DNA of 64,000 nt from positions 1 through 64,000 of the forward strand of contig CALKJD010000019.1 of the NCBI GenBank assembly GCA_937995755.1, in the 5' to 3' direction. Source of the stretch: an uncultured Saprospiraceae bacterium. GTDB lineage: Bacteria; Bacteroidota; Bacteroidia; Chitinophagales; Saprospiraceae. Below, one piece after another: positions 57,858-64,000 of the stretch; the stretch's first letter is position 1, and every line of letters begins with the position of its first letter. A model generated the notes under the pieces. The model was not told the origin of the DNA. It saw only the letters and a program-made list of their open reading frames with translations, and ran no database searches. The translations under genes were made by a program, and so were the position numbers.

Positions 57858-58412
57858 TCATTTCGCCGTTTTGGCAGAAAACAATAAAATCCTATCCTCT
57901 GATTCTACGTGATTATATTCGACTTTGACATACGCTTCATCATATGCATCTACTACTAATCCTGTATAGTTAGGTTGAATAGGTAAGTGTCTATTAAATC
58001 TTCGATCGACCATGACCAATAGTTCTACCCTAGCTGGACGACCAAAATCTTGGAGAGCAGTCATCGCTGCATGTATAGTACGTCCTGAGAACAATACATC
58101 ATCCACCAGAATAACATCCTTCCCATCAATACTGAATTCAATATCCGTCTCGCTAGCCTTGATTGGCTCAGTCCGTATCCTATAATCATCTCGGTAAAAA
58201 GTAATATCTAATTTTCCAACTTTCATATTACTACCGCGCTCCAGTACCGCCAATCTTTCAGCTATACGTTCAGCAAGGAATATGCCTCTTTCTTGTATCC
58301 CTATGATACATTTTTCTTTAGACGAAGGATAATTTTCGATGATTTCATAGCATAACCTATCCAGAGTTAATCTGAATTGATCATTTTTCAATAATGTCTT
58401 TGCTCTTGCCAT
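57858..58412 (-). CDS. pyrR: PyrR: pyr operon regulator / uracil phosphoribosyltransferase
   Basis: The protein belongs to the type I PRTase family with the PRPP loop DVILVDDVLFSGRTIHAAM. It also has the N-terminal CIIGIQERGIFLAERIAERL and the flexible-loop segment FYRDDYRI. In Firmicutes PyrR binds pyr mRNA to cause attenuation and also makes UMP from uracil; in Bacteroidota the RNA-binding role is less certain. The 184-residue length is normal. It is the first gene of the pyrR-pyrB unit, and a TATCTTTG box lies 7 bases upstream of its ATG. Confidence 0.95.
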   Translation of the reverse strand: MARAKTLLKNDQFRLTLDRLCYEIIENYPSSKEKCIIGIQERGIFLAERIAERLAVLERGSNMKVGKLDITFYRDDYRIRTEPIKASETDIEFSIDGKDVILVDDVLFSGRTIHAAMTALQDFGRPARVELLVMVDRRFNRHLPIQPNYTGLVVDAYDEAYVKVEYNHVESEDRILLFSAKTAK

Positions 58413-58419
58413 GTTGATA

Positions 58420-58427
58420 CAAAGATA
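58420..58427 (-). promoter_or_regulatory. Candidate -7 box for pyrR-pyrB
   Basis: Minus-strand TATCTTTG matches TAnnTTTG, only 7 bases before the pyrR ATG, implying an almost leaderless mRNA. If real, it leaves no room for a 5' attenuator ahead of pyrR. No -33 TTG is seen. Confidence 0.4.
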
Positions 58428-58567
58428 AGAAGTTAATAATACTATTTAAGATTTTGAATGCTGTATAACGGACGGAGTCAAAAATTAATATTGCAATTGA
58501 AAACCCAAATTGACTCTTTCAATAAGTCTACTACATCCAAGATAAAAAAGAATAAATTACGGCTTGA

Positions 58568-59104
58568 CTACTCAAAAAAGCTAAACATGCAACCTCCGTA
58601 TTTACGGACATCCACAAACCTTTTGTGCTCCTCAAAAGAATTCTGTCTATCGTGCTCTATCACCAATATACCTTCTTCAGCTAATAGGCCGTGGTCCAAG
58701 ATAAGATCAGGCAACTGACTTAGTGTTTTTAAATGATACGGTGGATCTGCAAATATGAAATCAAATTGCTCTTCGGTAGACTTAATGTATCGAAATACAT
58801 CAGACTTCAACACCTTCAACTCGTCTTCTACTTTTAGTTCCTTAGCTGTTTTTTTGACAAAAGCGACACACTTTCCAAAACTGTCAACATATGTAACATC
58901 AGAACTTCCTCTGGAAAGAAACTCATAGCAATGATTACCTGTTCCTCCAAACAAGTCTAGCATCTTGGTTTCTTCAAAACTGATTTTATGTTGCAGAATA
59001 TTATAAAGCGCTTCTTTCGCAAAATCTGTAGTAGGCCTAGTGGGCCAATTGTTAGCAGGCGGATTAAATCTCCTACTCCCAAACTTACCTCCTATGATGC
59101 GCAT
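58568..59104 (-). CDS. rsmD: 16S rRNA (guanine966-N2)-methyltransferase
   Basis: The N-terminal MRIIGGKFGSRRFNPP and WPTRPTTDFAKEALYNIL segments are RsmD hallmarks. The SAM-binding motif is MLDLFGGTGNHCYEFLSRG, and the catalytic motif is FIFADPPYHLKTL. This enzyme methylates G966 of 16S rRNA during 30S assembly. The 178-residue length is normal. It overlaps the upstream DUF3822 gene by 13 bases, the classical Bacteroidota pairing. Confidence 0.95.
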   Translation of the reverse strand: MRIIGGKFGSRRFNPPANNWPTRPTTDFAKEALYNILQHKISFEETKMLDLFGGTGNHCYEFLSRGSSDVTYVDSFGKCVAFVKKTAKELKVEDELKVLKSDVFRYIKSTEEQFDFIFADPPYHLKTLSQLPDLILDHGLLAEEGILVIEHDRQNSFEEHKRFVDVRKYGGCMFSFFE

Positions 59105-59898
59105 AAGGCATTGGCGTATAATGCGAAATAATGATGCTTCAAATGATCTTCATCTTTAGATTCAAGATTCATGGCTGATAGCCCTACCCACTCTAAGTGA
59201 CGATAATATGGAGAGATATACTTATATATATCAGAATCCACGCCTAACCATCCACCAATTTCCAGCACATCTACTTCTCTATCGACACTGGCAAAGTCTG
59301 TTGCCAATTGCAAATAGTATAGAAAATCCTCTTTAGTCCTATACGTATAGGCATTGTACAATACTAACCCTCCTTTATTATAAGACATATAATGTAACCT
59401 ATCCGCTCCAACCAAAATCACATTCTTCTTGGCATGAGATGGATAAATGTATTGTCGCATCGCCGTAGAAATATGCATCTCTGATGATGGCATTACAATT
59501 TCATTGATATTTGCTCTCAACTGGCGATCTACAGGAAATACTACGTGAATACCACTATCTGTTAATCTATCATTTAGGATTTCAGATCCAATTGCCATAT
59601 CATTAAAATAAGCTTCAAAGTCTCCTCCTCCAAAATCTAACTCGCCGAGATGAGCGAATTCCTCTGTGGAATAAACTACTAGAGACTTATAATAATCAAC
59701 ATTGACGTTTTCATCCTTTTTAACATCAGCAAATGGATCTTGCTTATGCATATCTATCGTATGATCACCCGCAGCTACAAGGTTAAGCTGCTTGTCAAAT
59801 ACACCATAAACAAAACTGTCTGCCTCAATAAGGACAGACAGTATGTGATCTTTCGGATCTATATTTTTTGATATGAAGGTTAGATTTATCTGTCCCAA
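59092..59898 (-). CDS. DUF3822 family protein
   Basis: DUF3822 proteins are found in Bacteroidota next to rsmD; their fold recalls the ASKHA (actin-like ATPase) group but their role is unknown. This protein has an N-terminal SVLIEADSFVYGVFDKQLN strand pair, a central VVFPVDRQLRANI, and a second half with LVLYNAYTYRTKEDFLYYL and VDVLEIGGWLG. The start must be TTG at 59898: upstream codons lead to a stop without an ATG, and the first ATG in frame lies about 50 residues inside. It overlaps the preceding gene by 13 bases and rsmD by 13 bases, so translation is coupled. Confidence 0.82.
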   Translation of the reverse strand: MGQINLTFISKNIDPKDHILSVLIEADSFVYGVFDKQLNLVAAGDHTIDMHKQDPFADVKKDENVNVDYYKSLVVYSTEEFAHLGELDFGGGDFEAYFNDMAIGSEILNDRLTDSGIHVVFPVDRQLRANINEIVMPSSEMHISTAMRQYIYPSHAKKNVILVGADRLHYMSYNKGGLVLYNAYTYRTKEDFLYYLQLATDFASVDREVDVLEIGGWLGVDSDIYKYISPYYRHLEWVGLSAMNLESKDEDHLKHHYFALYANALCAS

Positions 59899-60470
59899 CT
59901 TCCTGAGATATTTGGCTTAGATAAATCTCCAAACTTTATACGTTTAGCTGGCTCATATGATTGATCATACTTAGCATACTTAGGATCAGCATACTTACCC
60001 ATGAAATCTTTCCAGTATGTTCCTACCTCTACAACATTTACTAATGTTGATTGATAAGTGAGCGTATCTGCCGCGATGTCAAAAGTCTTACCATTAGAAA
60101 ATGGTACATACTTAAGAGAATCTAAGTTGATTGCCAAAGCATTAATACTATCTATAGCAGATTCATAAATCGTATCTGTCAAGAATTTTTCAGTATCTCC
60201 AGGAAATTCAGGATCTTCAGTAATAACTAAGAAAGGAATTTCTCCTGTTTTAAGCACAGCAGACAAACTATCAAAGTCACCAGCAAATTTACCAGTAATT
60301 GATCTATAGATTTCTTGTGCAGATCTGATATCTTCTAACTGCTTGACTACTACAGCTTTTCTTGTTTGCTTTGCTGCCTGGAACTTAATAGGTTCCTTAA
60401 TTGAAGCATATAACATATATGCGAGTAATGCAGCAAGTAGGTATATGAGTATTTTGAAAACGTTTTTCAT
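59886..60470 (-). CDS. Membrane-anchored protein of unknown function, upstream of DUF3822-rsmD
   Basis: The 194-residue protein has one N-terminal transmembrane helix (FKILIYLLAALLAYMLYASI) followed by an outside domain. After it come a basic helix (KQTRKAVVVKQLEDIRSAQ) and IYRSITGKFAGDFDSLSAVL, a pattern resembling pseudopilin-like proteins but without their processing site. The remainder is a beta-rich region. The gene leads the overlapping set 60470-58568 with DUF3822 and rsmD. Such genes are conserved in Bacteroidota at this place, but their role is unknown. It is divergent from tsaD. Confidence 0.7.
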   Translation of the reverse strand: MKNVFKILIYLLAALLAYMLYASIKEPIKFQAAKQTRKAVVVKQLEDIRSAQEIYRSITGKFAGDFDSLSAVLKTGEIPFLVITEDPEFPGDTEKFLTDTIYESAIDSINALAINLDSLKYVPFSNGKTFDIAADTLTYQSTLVNVVEVGTYWKDFMGKYADPKYAKYDQSYEPAKRIKFGDLSKPNISGSWDR

Positions 60471-60659
60471 TGAATAAAGCTTAATTTTGCGTTTGTTACT
60501 AGTTAGAAGTTTTTCCTACATAAATCTACAATAATATTGATCTATGTACTCTTATAAGACCTCCTCTGATGATAGATGCAAATCCTTATCAGTTTTGGCG
60601 CGTGACAATATTACAAAGATTAATTTATTTAACGCAAGGTATATATCCATTTTTAAAAT

Positions 60660-61679
60660 ATGAATGATAAGAAAGGTGAAAAAGTGATCATTTTGGCAAT
60701 AGAATCATCTTGTGATGACACTTCTGCGGCTGTAATAGTGGATGGAGAGATAAAAAGCAATCGAATTGCTAACCAAAGTGTGCACGAACAATATGGCGGT
60801 GTAGTACCCGAACTGGCCTCTAGGGCACATATGGCTAATATCGTTCCTGTCGTCAAATCAGCATTACAAGATGCAGGAGTAACTCAAAGTGAACTTAGTG
60901 CCATTGGATTTACAAGAGGTCCTGGATTATTAGGCAGTTTGATCGTAGGGGTCTCTTTTGCTAAGTCTTTAGCACTCAGTTTAGATATACCCTTGATCGA
61001 AGTACATCATATGAATGCGCATATTCTAGCTCACTTTGCAGAAGATCCGAAACCTAAGTTCCCATTCCTCTGCCTTACTGTATCAGGAGGCCATACACAG
61101 ATCGTAAGAGTAGACGACTACCTAGACATGACTATCTTGGGAACAACTATAGATGATGCAGCAGGTGAGGCATTTGACAAAACTGGAAAAATACTAGGTC
61201 TCCCATATCCTGCTGGACCGATAATAGACAAATACGCTAGAGAAGGAGAAGCTATATATACATTCACTGAACCCAAAGTCGATGGACTCAACTTTAGTTT
61301 TAGTGGTCTAAAAACCAGTATCATGCATTTTCTTCAGAAACAAATGAAGAAAGATGATCAATTCATCAATAACAACATGAATAATATCTGCGCATCAGTA
61401 CAAGCACGCATAGTCTCCATACTACTTAACAAACTAACGATTGCTGCCGAATCATCTAATATTACTCAAATAGCAATAGCTGGTGGCGTCTCTGCGAATA
61501 GTGGACTGCGTAATGGCCTAATCGATCTTTGTCAAGAAAAAGGTTGGAATCACTTTATACCTGCATTTCAATATTGCACGGACAACGCTGGCATGATTGC
61601 CGTTTCCGCATACCAAAAATACTTAGCTGGTCAATTTATTGGCCAAGAGGTAACTCCCAAAGCTCGTATGGAAATGTAA
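60660..61679 (+). CDS. tsaD: tRNA N6-adenosine threonylcarbamoyltransferase
   Basis: TsaD is the catalytic subunit that transfers threonylcarbamoyl to A37 of ANN-decoding tRNAs. Metal-binding HxxxH is in VHHMNAHILAHF. Other hallmarks are LAIESSCDDTSAAVI at the start, VVPELASRAH, RGPGLLGSLIVG, SGGHTQIVRVDDY and DAAGEAFDKTGKILGLPYP, then IAGGVSANSGLR and CTDNAGMIAVSAY. The length of 339 residues is normal. It starts at ATG 60660 and is transcribed alone on the plus strand; no clear terminator of its own is seen. Confidence 0.97.
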   Translation: MNDKKGEKVIILAIESSCDDTSAAVIVDGEIKSNRIANQSVHEQYGGVVPELASRAHMANIVPVVKSALQDAGVTQSELSAIGFTRGPGLLGSLIVGVSFAKSLALSLDIPLIEVHHMNAHILAHFAEDPKPKFPFLCLTVSGGHTQIVRVDDYLDMTILGTTIDDAAGEAFDKTGKILGLPYPAGPIIDKYAREGEAIYTFTEPKVDGLNFSFSGLKTSIMHFLQKQMKKDDQFINNNMNNICASVQARIVSILLNKLTIAAESSNITQIAIAGGVSANSGLRNGLIDLCQEKGWNHFIPAFQYCTDNAGMIAVSAYQKYLAGQFIGQEVTPKARMEM

Positions 61680-61822
61680 TACAGATAGACAAGGAATTTT
61701 TACAATTTGGATCTCTTTCAACTCAAGGAAGGATTCCAACATAATTCTCTTTAGAGATTGATTATGGATAGTACAACTACACATAAATTCTTCTATACAA
61801 CAAGCCAATAACTTTGGGGCAT

Positions 61823-61863
61823 AAAAAAAGGGGAAGAAAAAGCGAGCGCTTTTGTCTATCCCC
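61823..61863 (-). terminator. Terminator on the minus strand between tsaD and ssrA
   Basis: Outer GGGG/CCCC and inner AAAAGCG/CGCTTTT arms form a hairpin. Read on the minus strand it is followed by TTTTTTT, the classical intrinsic terminator. The plus strand has no T-run after it, and no minus-strand protein gene lies upstream, so it probably ends a small RNA. Confidence 0.7.
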
Positions 61864-61926
61864 TAGATAATTAGAATGCTTCTTATATAACTTTAAACAG
61901 TTAAACTGTTATTCTATCTCTTTCGA
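61823..61926 (-). ncRNA. Candidate minus-strand small RNA of about 104 nt
   Basis: Reading the minus strand from about 61926, the RNA would open with a short leader. An AGAUAGAAU segment can then pair with a later AUUCUaauUAUCU. Between them a perfect AACAGU/ACUGUU hairpin can form. It ends with a strong GGGG...CCCC hairpin and seven Us. It has its own promoter (TTG, 20 bases, TAGATTTG). The size resembles Bacteroidota 6S RNA, but the central open bubble of 6S cannot be confirmed by eye, so the family is left open. Confidence 0.5.
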
Positions 61927-61931
61927 TAACA

Positions 61932-61962
61932 CAAATCTATTACCATTATTTGAATAATTCAA
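61932..61962 (-). promoter_or_regulatory. Promoter for the candidate small RNA
   Basis: On the minus strand TTG (61962-61960) and TAGATTTG (61939-61932) are 20 bases apart, a good match to the Bacteroidota consensus. Transcription would start near 61926. Confidence 0.55.
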
Positions 61963-62173
61963 CTTTTTCACAAAAAAAATATATTTTTTTTTCAAAAAAT
62001 CATTTCGAGCACGGTTTCAACACGATGTTTACTAGACTTTTCAATTCTAAATTAACTTAATTTCAATAATTATAGATTTAGTTGGAACTAAGCATGCCTT
62101 AACAGAGTTTGTAACTTGCATGGTAAAAGTACCGTGATTGATAGTACATGCAAACGTACGATTAATAATATAT

Positions 62174-62538
62174 GGGGCTGACTGGTATCGACGGTAGAGT
62201 TGATTGGTTAGTAAGCACGCCGGAGCACTGATGATACACTCCGTTAACAAATGATGATCAAACCATAATTGGCGAAAATAGATTCGCACTAGCTGCCTAA
62301 TCAAGGATTAGTAAGCTTTTAGTCCTTGCGCTTGATGCCTGATACACAGCGTAATGACTTAAAAACTTCGGGTAAGGAAGACTGGGTACTTTGACAGTAA
62401 TCCGAGATTAATTGAAGATAAGATGATGGTGTCGCCGCTTTTATGCCTACCTGATTACGAAAATCTGAATAAAAGCTAAGCATGTAGAAAGCTCTCCGGT
62501 GCTATGTCCGGACCAGGGTTCGAATCCCTGCAGCTCCA
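62174..62538 (+). ncRNA. ssrA: Transfer-messenger RNA (ssrA)
   Basis: The RNA rescues stalled ribosomes. The 5' end GGGGCUGACUGGUAUCGAC and the 3' end CAGCUCC-A form the acceptor stem (one G-U pair), and the T arm CAGGG-TTCGAAT-CCCTG is perfect. The tag frame begins at GGC 62271 and reads GENRFALAA before the TAA at 62298-62300. A CGGAG/CTCCG helix (62221 onward) precedes the tag, and AAGGA/TCCTT follows the stop, as expected for tmRNA helices. The 3' CCA is not encoded, so it must be added later. Length is about 365 nt. A terminator lies just downstream. Confidence 0.95.
62271..62300 (+). other. tmRNA proteolysis tag frame, GENRFALAA
   Basis: The resume codon is GGC and the frame ends in TAA. 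The last residues ALAA are the usual degron for ClpXP-type proteases. Canonical Bacteroidota tags resemble GENNYALAA; here N-Y is replaced by R-F. Confidence 0.85.
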
Positions 62539-62568
62539 CTTAAAACGACTCAATTGAGTCTCTCGACT

Positions 62569-62606
62569 AAACCCTTGTAGGATTATATCTTACAAGGGTT
62601 TTTTAT
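62569..62606 (+). terminator. Terminator after ssrA
   Basis: AACCCTTGTA pairs perfectly with TACAAGGGTT around an 11-base loop and is followed by TTTTATT, about 30 bases past the tmRNA 3' end. Confidence 0.85.
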
Positions 62607-62756
62607 TGGTTGAAACCAGATACTATATCATCCTGCTTAGAACAGACTATCCTAGATCTCGAATGATTAAGCAATCAGCTAATCTATAAATACACAAGAG
62701 GCAAACTCAAAATGAGAATGCCTCTTGAAATTTGAAATTTTAATTCCTTTGACTGA

Positions 62757-63176
62757 TTATAAGATCACGATCTTTTCAGAATGCACTTCACCTGCATCAT
62801 TTGACAAGATTAAGTAATAGGACCCTGAAGGTACATCACTCATATCCACCTTACTCTTAGACTTGCTAAGCTTTACCGTCTTTACGGTTTCATTGCTATC
62901 TTCATCTAACAATTCCGCTTGAGTATACTTCACAGTACCCTCCGCAATGTCAAATGATTTAGTTCGCCAATTGAAATGTGAGACCTGCTCAGGTATATCG
63001 TAATATACCTCAGTACTAGCCTCGCTGGATTCTATAATCTCTTCATCTATAGATGAGAAATCAGTTAGGAAATCTGATTGAACTGTACTACTAATATCAG
63101 CGGTTAGATTTTGAGCTGAAGCGATGTTTACAAATAAAAACATCACCGTAATACATCTAAATAGTTTTGCACACAT
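62757..63176 (-). CDS. Small secreted protein with a sorting-domain-like fold, paralogue 1
   Basis: A 139-residue exported protein with signal peptide MCAKLFRCITVMFLFVNIASAQ. After an acidic linker comes VYYDIPEQVSHF and a short beta region ending SGSYYLILSNDAGEVHSEKI. This end strongly recalls the last strands of T9SS type A sorting domains, with YYDIP where YPNP is usual. The mature protein is essentially only this domain. It is about 40% identical by eye to its neighbour at 63479-63895, with the same MC start, AQNL cleavage region, VYYDIP and SNETVK. The two are tandem duplicates. The function is unknown. Confidence 0.65.
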   Translation of the reverse strand: MCAKLFRCITVMFLFVNIASAQNLTADISSTVQSDFLTDFSSIDEEIIESSEASTEVYYDIPEQVSHFNWRTKSFDIAEGTVKYTQAELLDEDSNETVKTVKLSKSKSKVDMSDVPSGSYYLILSNDAGEVHSEKIVIL

Positions 63177-63478
63177 ATTTAAGTATTAAGTTGTAAAAAG
63201 TATATTCATTAATATGATTGCAATCTATATTAAATAATCATTACGCACAAGTCTCTATCTTTAGTAAAACAACAATCCGCAATACATAAACAAAATTGCA
63301 ATCTTTTCTACCATATATAATTTTATAAAACGGATCGACTAATAGGTTTCAACAAAGAATACACCTTGTATATTAACAGATACAGAACAAGCTATTTAAT
63401 GTATTCAAGAATGTATAGTATTGTACATATTCCACATTTATCTTTTGATAGCATGTACTTTGCTGAGTTTAGACGTTC
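63177..63478. other. 302-base spacer between the paralogous pair
   Basis: No ORF is seen. The sequence just upstream of paralogue 1 (TATTCATTAATATGATTGCA) partly matches the one upstream of paralogue 2 (CAATTCTCTAATATGATTCT), suggesting that the promoter region was duplicated with the gene. No consensus TAnnTTTG box was found. Confidence 0.4.
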
Positions 63479-63895
63479 TTATAACACAACGATCTTTTCA
63501 GAATGGACTTCACCTGATTCTTTCGTCAAAATCAAATAATACGTTCCAGTAGAAACATCACTCATGTCAACTCTATCTACTCCTTTCAAACTAAAGCTCT
63601 TCACTGTCTCGTTACTAACCACTTCTAGTAATTCAACATAAGAGTAGTTCGATAACTCTTTTGAAATTTTGAATGTTTTTGACTGGCTGTCATACTCCGC
63701 AGTTTGTACTGGGATATCGTAATACACACCATTATCCGCCTCATCAAAATCGGAAAACCCAATATATACAGTTGGGAAATCGGTCACATAATTTAAATCA
63801 TTACCATTACTAGTATTAGCTACTAGATTTTGAGCGTTCACAGCACTCGAAAATAAGAACAATCCAATAATACTTGTCAATAACCTTACACACAT
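63479..63895 (-). CDS. Small secreted protein with a sorting-domain-like fold, paralogue 2
   Basis: A 138-residue exported protein with signal peptide MCVRLLTSIIGLFLFSSAVNAQ. The mature part holds NGVYYDIPVQTAEYDSQ, VELLEVVSNETVKSF and the ending VDMSDVSTGTYYLILTKE, then GEVHSEKIVVL. Identity to paralogue 1 is highest at the ends and in the VYYDIP, SNETVK and GEVHSEKIV motifs, and lost in the linker. As in paralogue 1 there is no separate functional domain besides the sorting-like fold. It may be displayed by T9SS or act as a decoy or coat component; this is inference. Confidence 0.65.
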   Translation of the reverse strand: MCVRLLTSIIGLFLFSSAVNAQNLVANTSNGNDLNYVTDFPTVYIGFSDFDEADNGVYYDIPVQTAEYDSQSKTFKISKELSNYSYVELLEVVSNETVKSFSLKGVDRVDMSDVSTGTYYLILTKESGEVHSEKIVVL

Positions 63896-64000
63896 AATAA
63901 AATATTAAAAATGAAAAAATCAATTCTCTAATATGATTCTATATACAAACGATCTATCCTCTGAGATTTAACTCTGTTTCAGGATGGACATTTGTTTAAT

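Larger units (their letters stand above)
61680..62173. other. tsaD-ssrA intergenic region with a candidate small RNA
   Basis: This gap of 494 bases holds a minus-strand promoter, structured RNA and terminator (61823-61962) described separately. The rest is AT-rich with long A and T runs near 61970-62000. Just before ssrA there is a dyad TTGCATG / CATGCAA (62116-62122, 62147-62153) that may belong to ssrA control; no consensus promoter for ssrA was seen. Confidence 0.5.

Noticed and set aside
62047-62304. Minus-strand 85-residue ORF
   Set aside because: It runs antisense through the 5' half and the tag frame of the tmRNA; the tmRNA is well supported and the ORF has no coding character.

Overview
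The window reads as a chromosomal segment of an AT-rich Bacteroidota genome, most likely a Saprospiria-type relative. This rests on several type IX secretion (T9SS) C-terminal sorting domains, Bacteroidota promoter signatures (TTG, about 19 nt, TAnnTTTG), a tmRNA whose tag reads GENRFALAA (canonical Bacteroidota tags resemble GENNYALAA), a CCDC81-like HU/SPOR protein, and the DUF3822-rsmD pairing. The genus-level placement is inference. I see no phage, insertion sequence, CRISPR array or tRNA cluster.

Layout. 1-9.3 kb: a PhyH-type dioxygenase cut by the window edge, an oligopeptidase B-like S9 peptidase, a small secreted protein, a SulP anion transporter with STAS domain, a GT4 glycosyltransferase with a small membrane protein, and an S8 protease. 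9.3-25.4 kb: an FkbM methyltransferase and a run of large exported proteins (PKD/cupredoxin-like T9SS protein, CotH-family T9SS protein, PKD lipoprotein plus leucine-rich partner, kelch T9SS protein), interrupted by a pgmB-GH65 disaccharide phosphorolysis operon. 25.4-34.6 kb: an HU/SPOR protein, hemL, a two-component pair, an unknown protein coupled to a stand-alone RluA N-terminal domain, a NamZ-like muramidase and a DEDDh exonuclease/GIY-YIG fusion. 34.6-48.1 kb: a GNAT-like protein, a pyrophosphatase-like lipoprotein that seems to have lost its catalytic residues, a double ABC ATPase, a metzincin protease, a large AsmA-like protein, a SAM methyltransferase, rhomboid, rlmH and an alpha/beta hydrolase. 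48.1-64 kb: a giant dockerin/T9SS protein, TraB/GumN, Lrp/AsnC, an LpxL-like acyltransferase, a TlpA-like thioredoxin, pyrB, pyrR, rsmD, DUF3822, tsaD, ssrA, and two tandem paralogous small secreted proteins.

How the genes fit together. Housekeeping functions (tetrapyrrole, pyrimidine, tRNA and rRNA modification, ribosome rescue) are interleaved with an outward-facing lifestyle: secreted proteases, adhesin-like multidomain proteins, surface lipoproteins and envelope maintenance. Signals that most deserve a second look are: (i) a 13-bp GC-rich tandem repeat straddling the start of a lipoprotein gene, where losing one unit would put an upstream ATG exactly in frame; (ii) a candidate minus-strand small RNA of about 100 nt between tsaD and ssrA with its own promoter and terminator; (iii) the degenerate pyrophosphatase-like lipoprotein; (iv) the orphan RluA N-terminal domain coupled to an unknown protein; and (v) the tandem secreted proteins that are little more than a sorting-domain-like fold. 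No single obvious new multi-gene defence or biosynthetic system was found.
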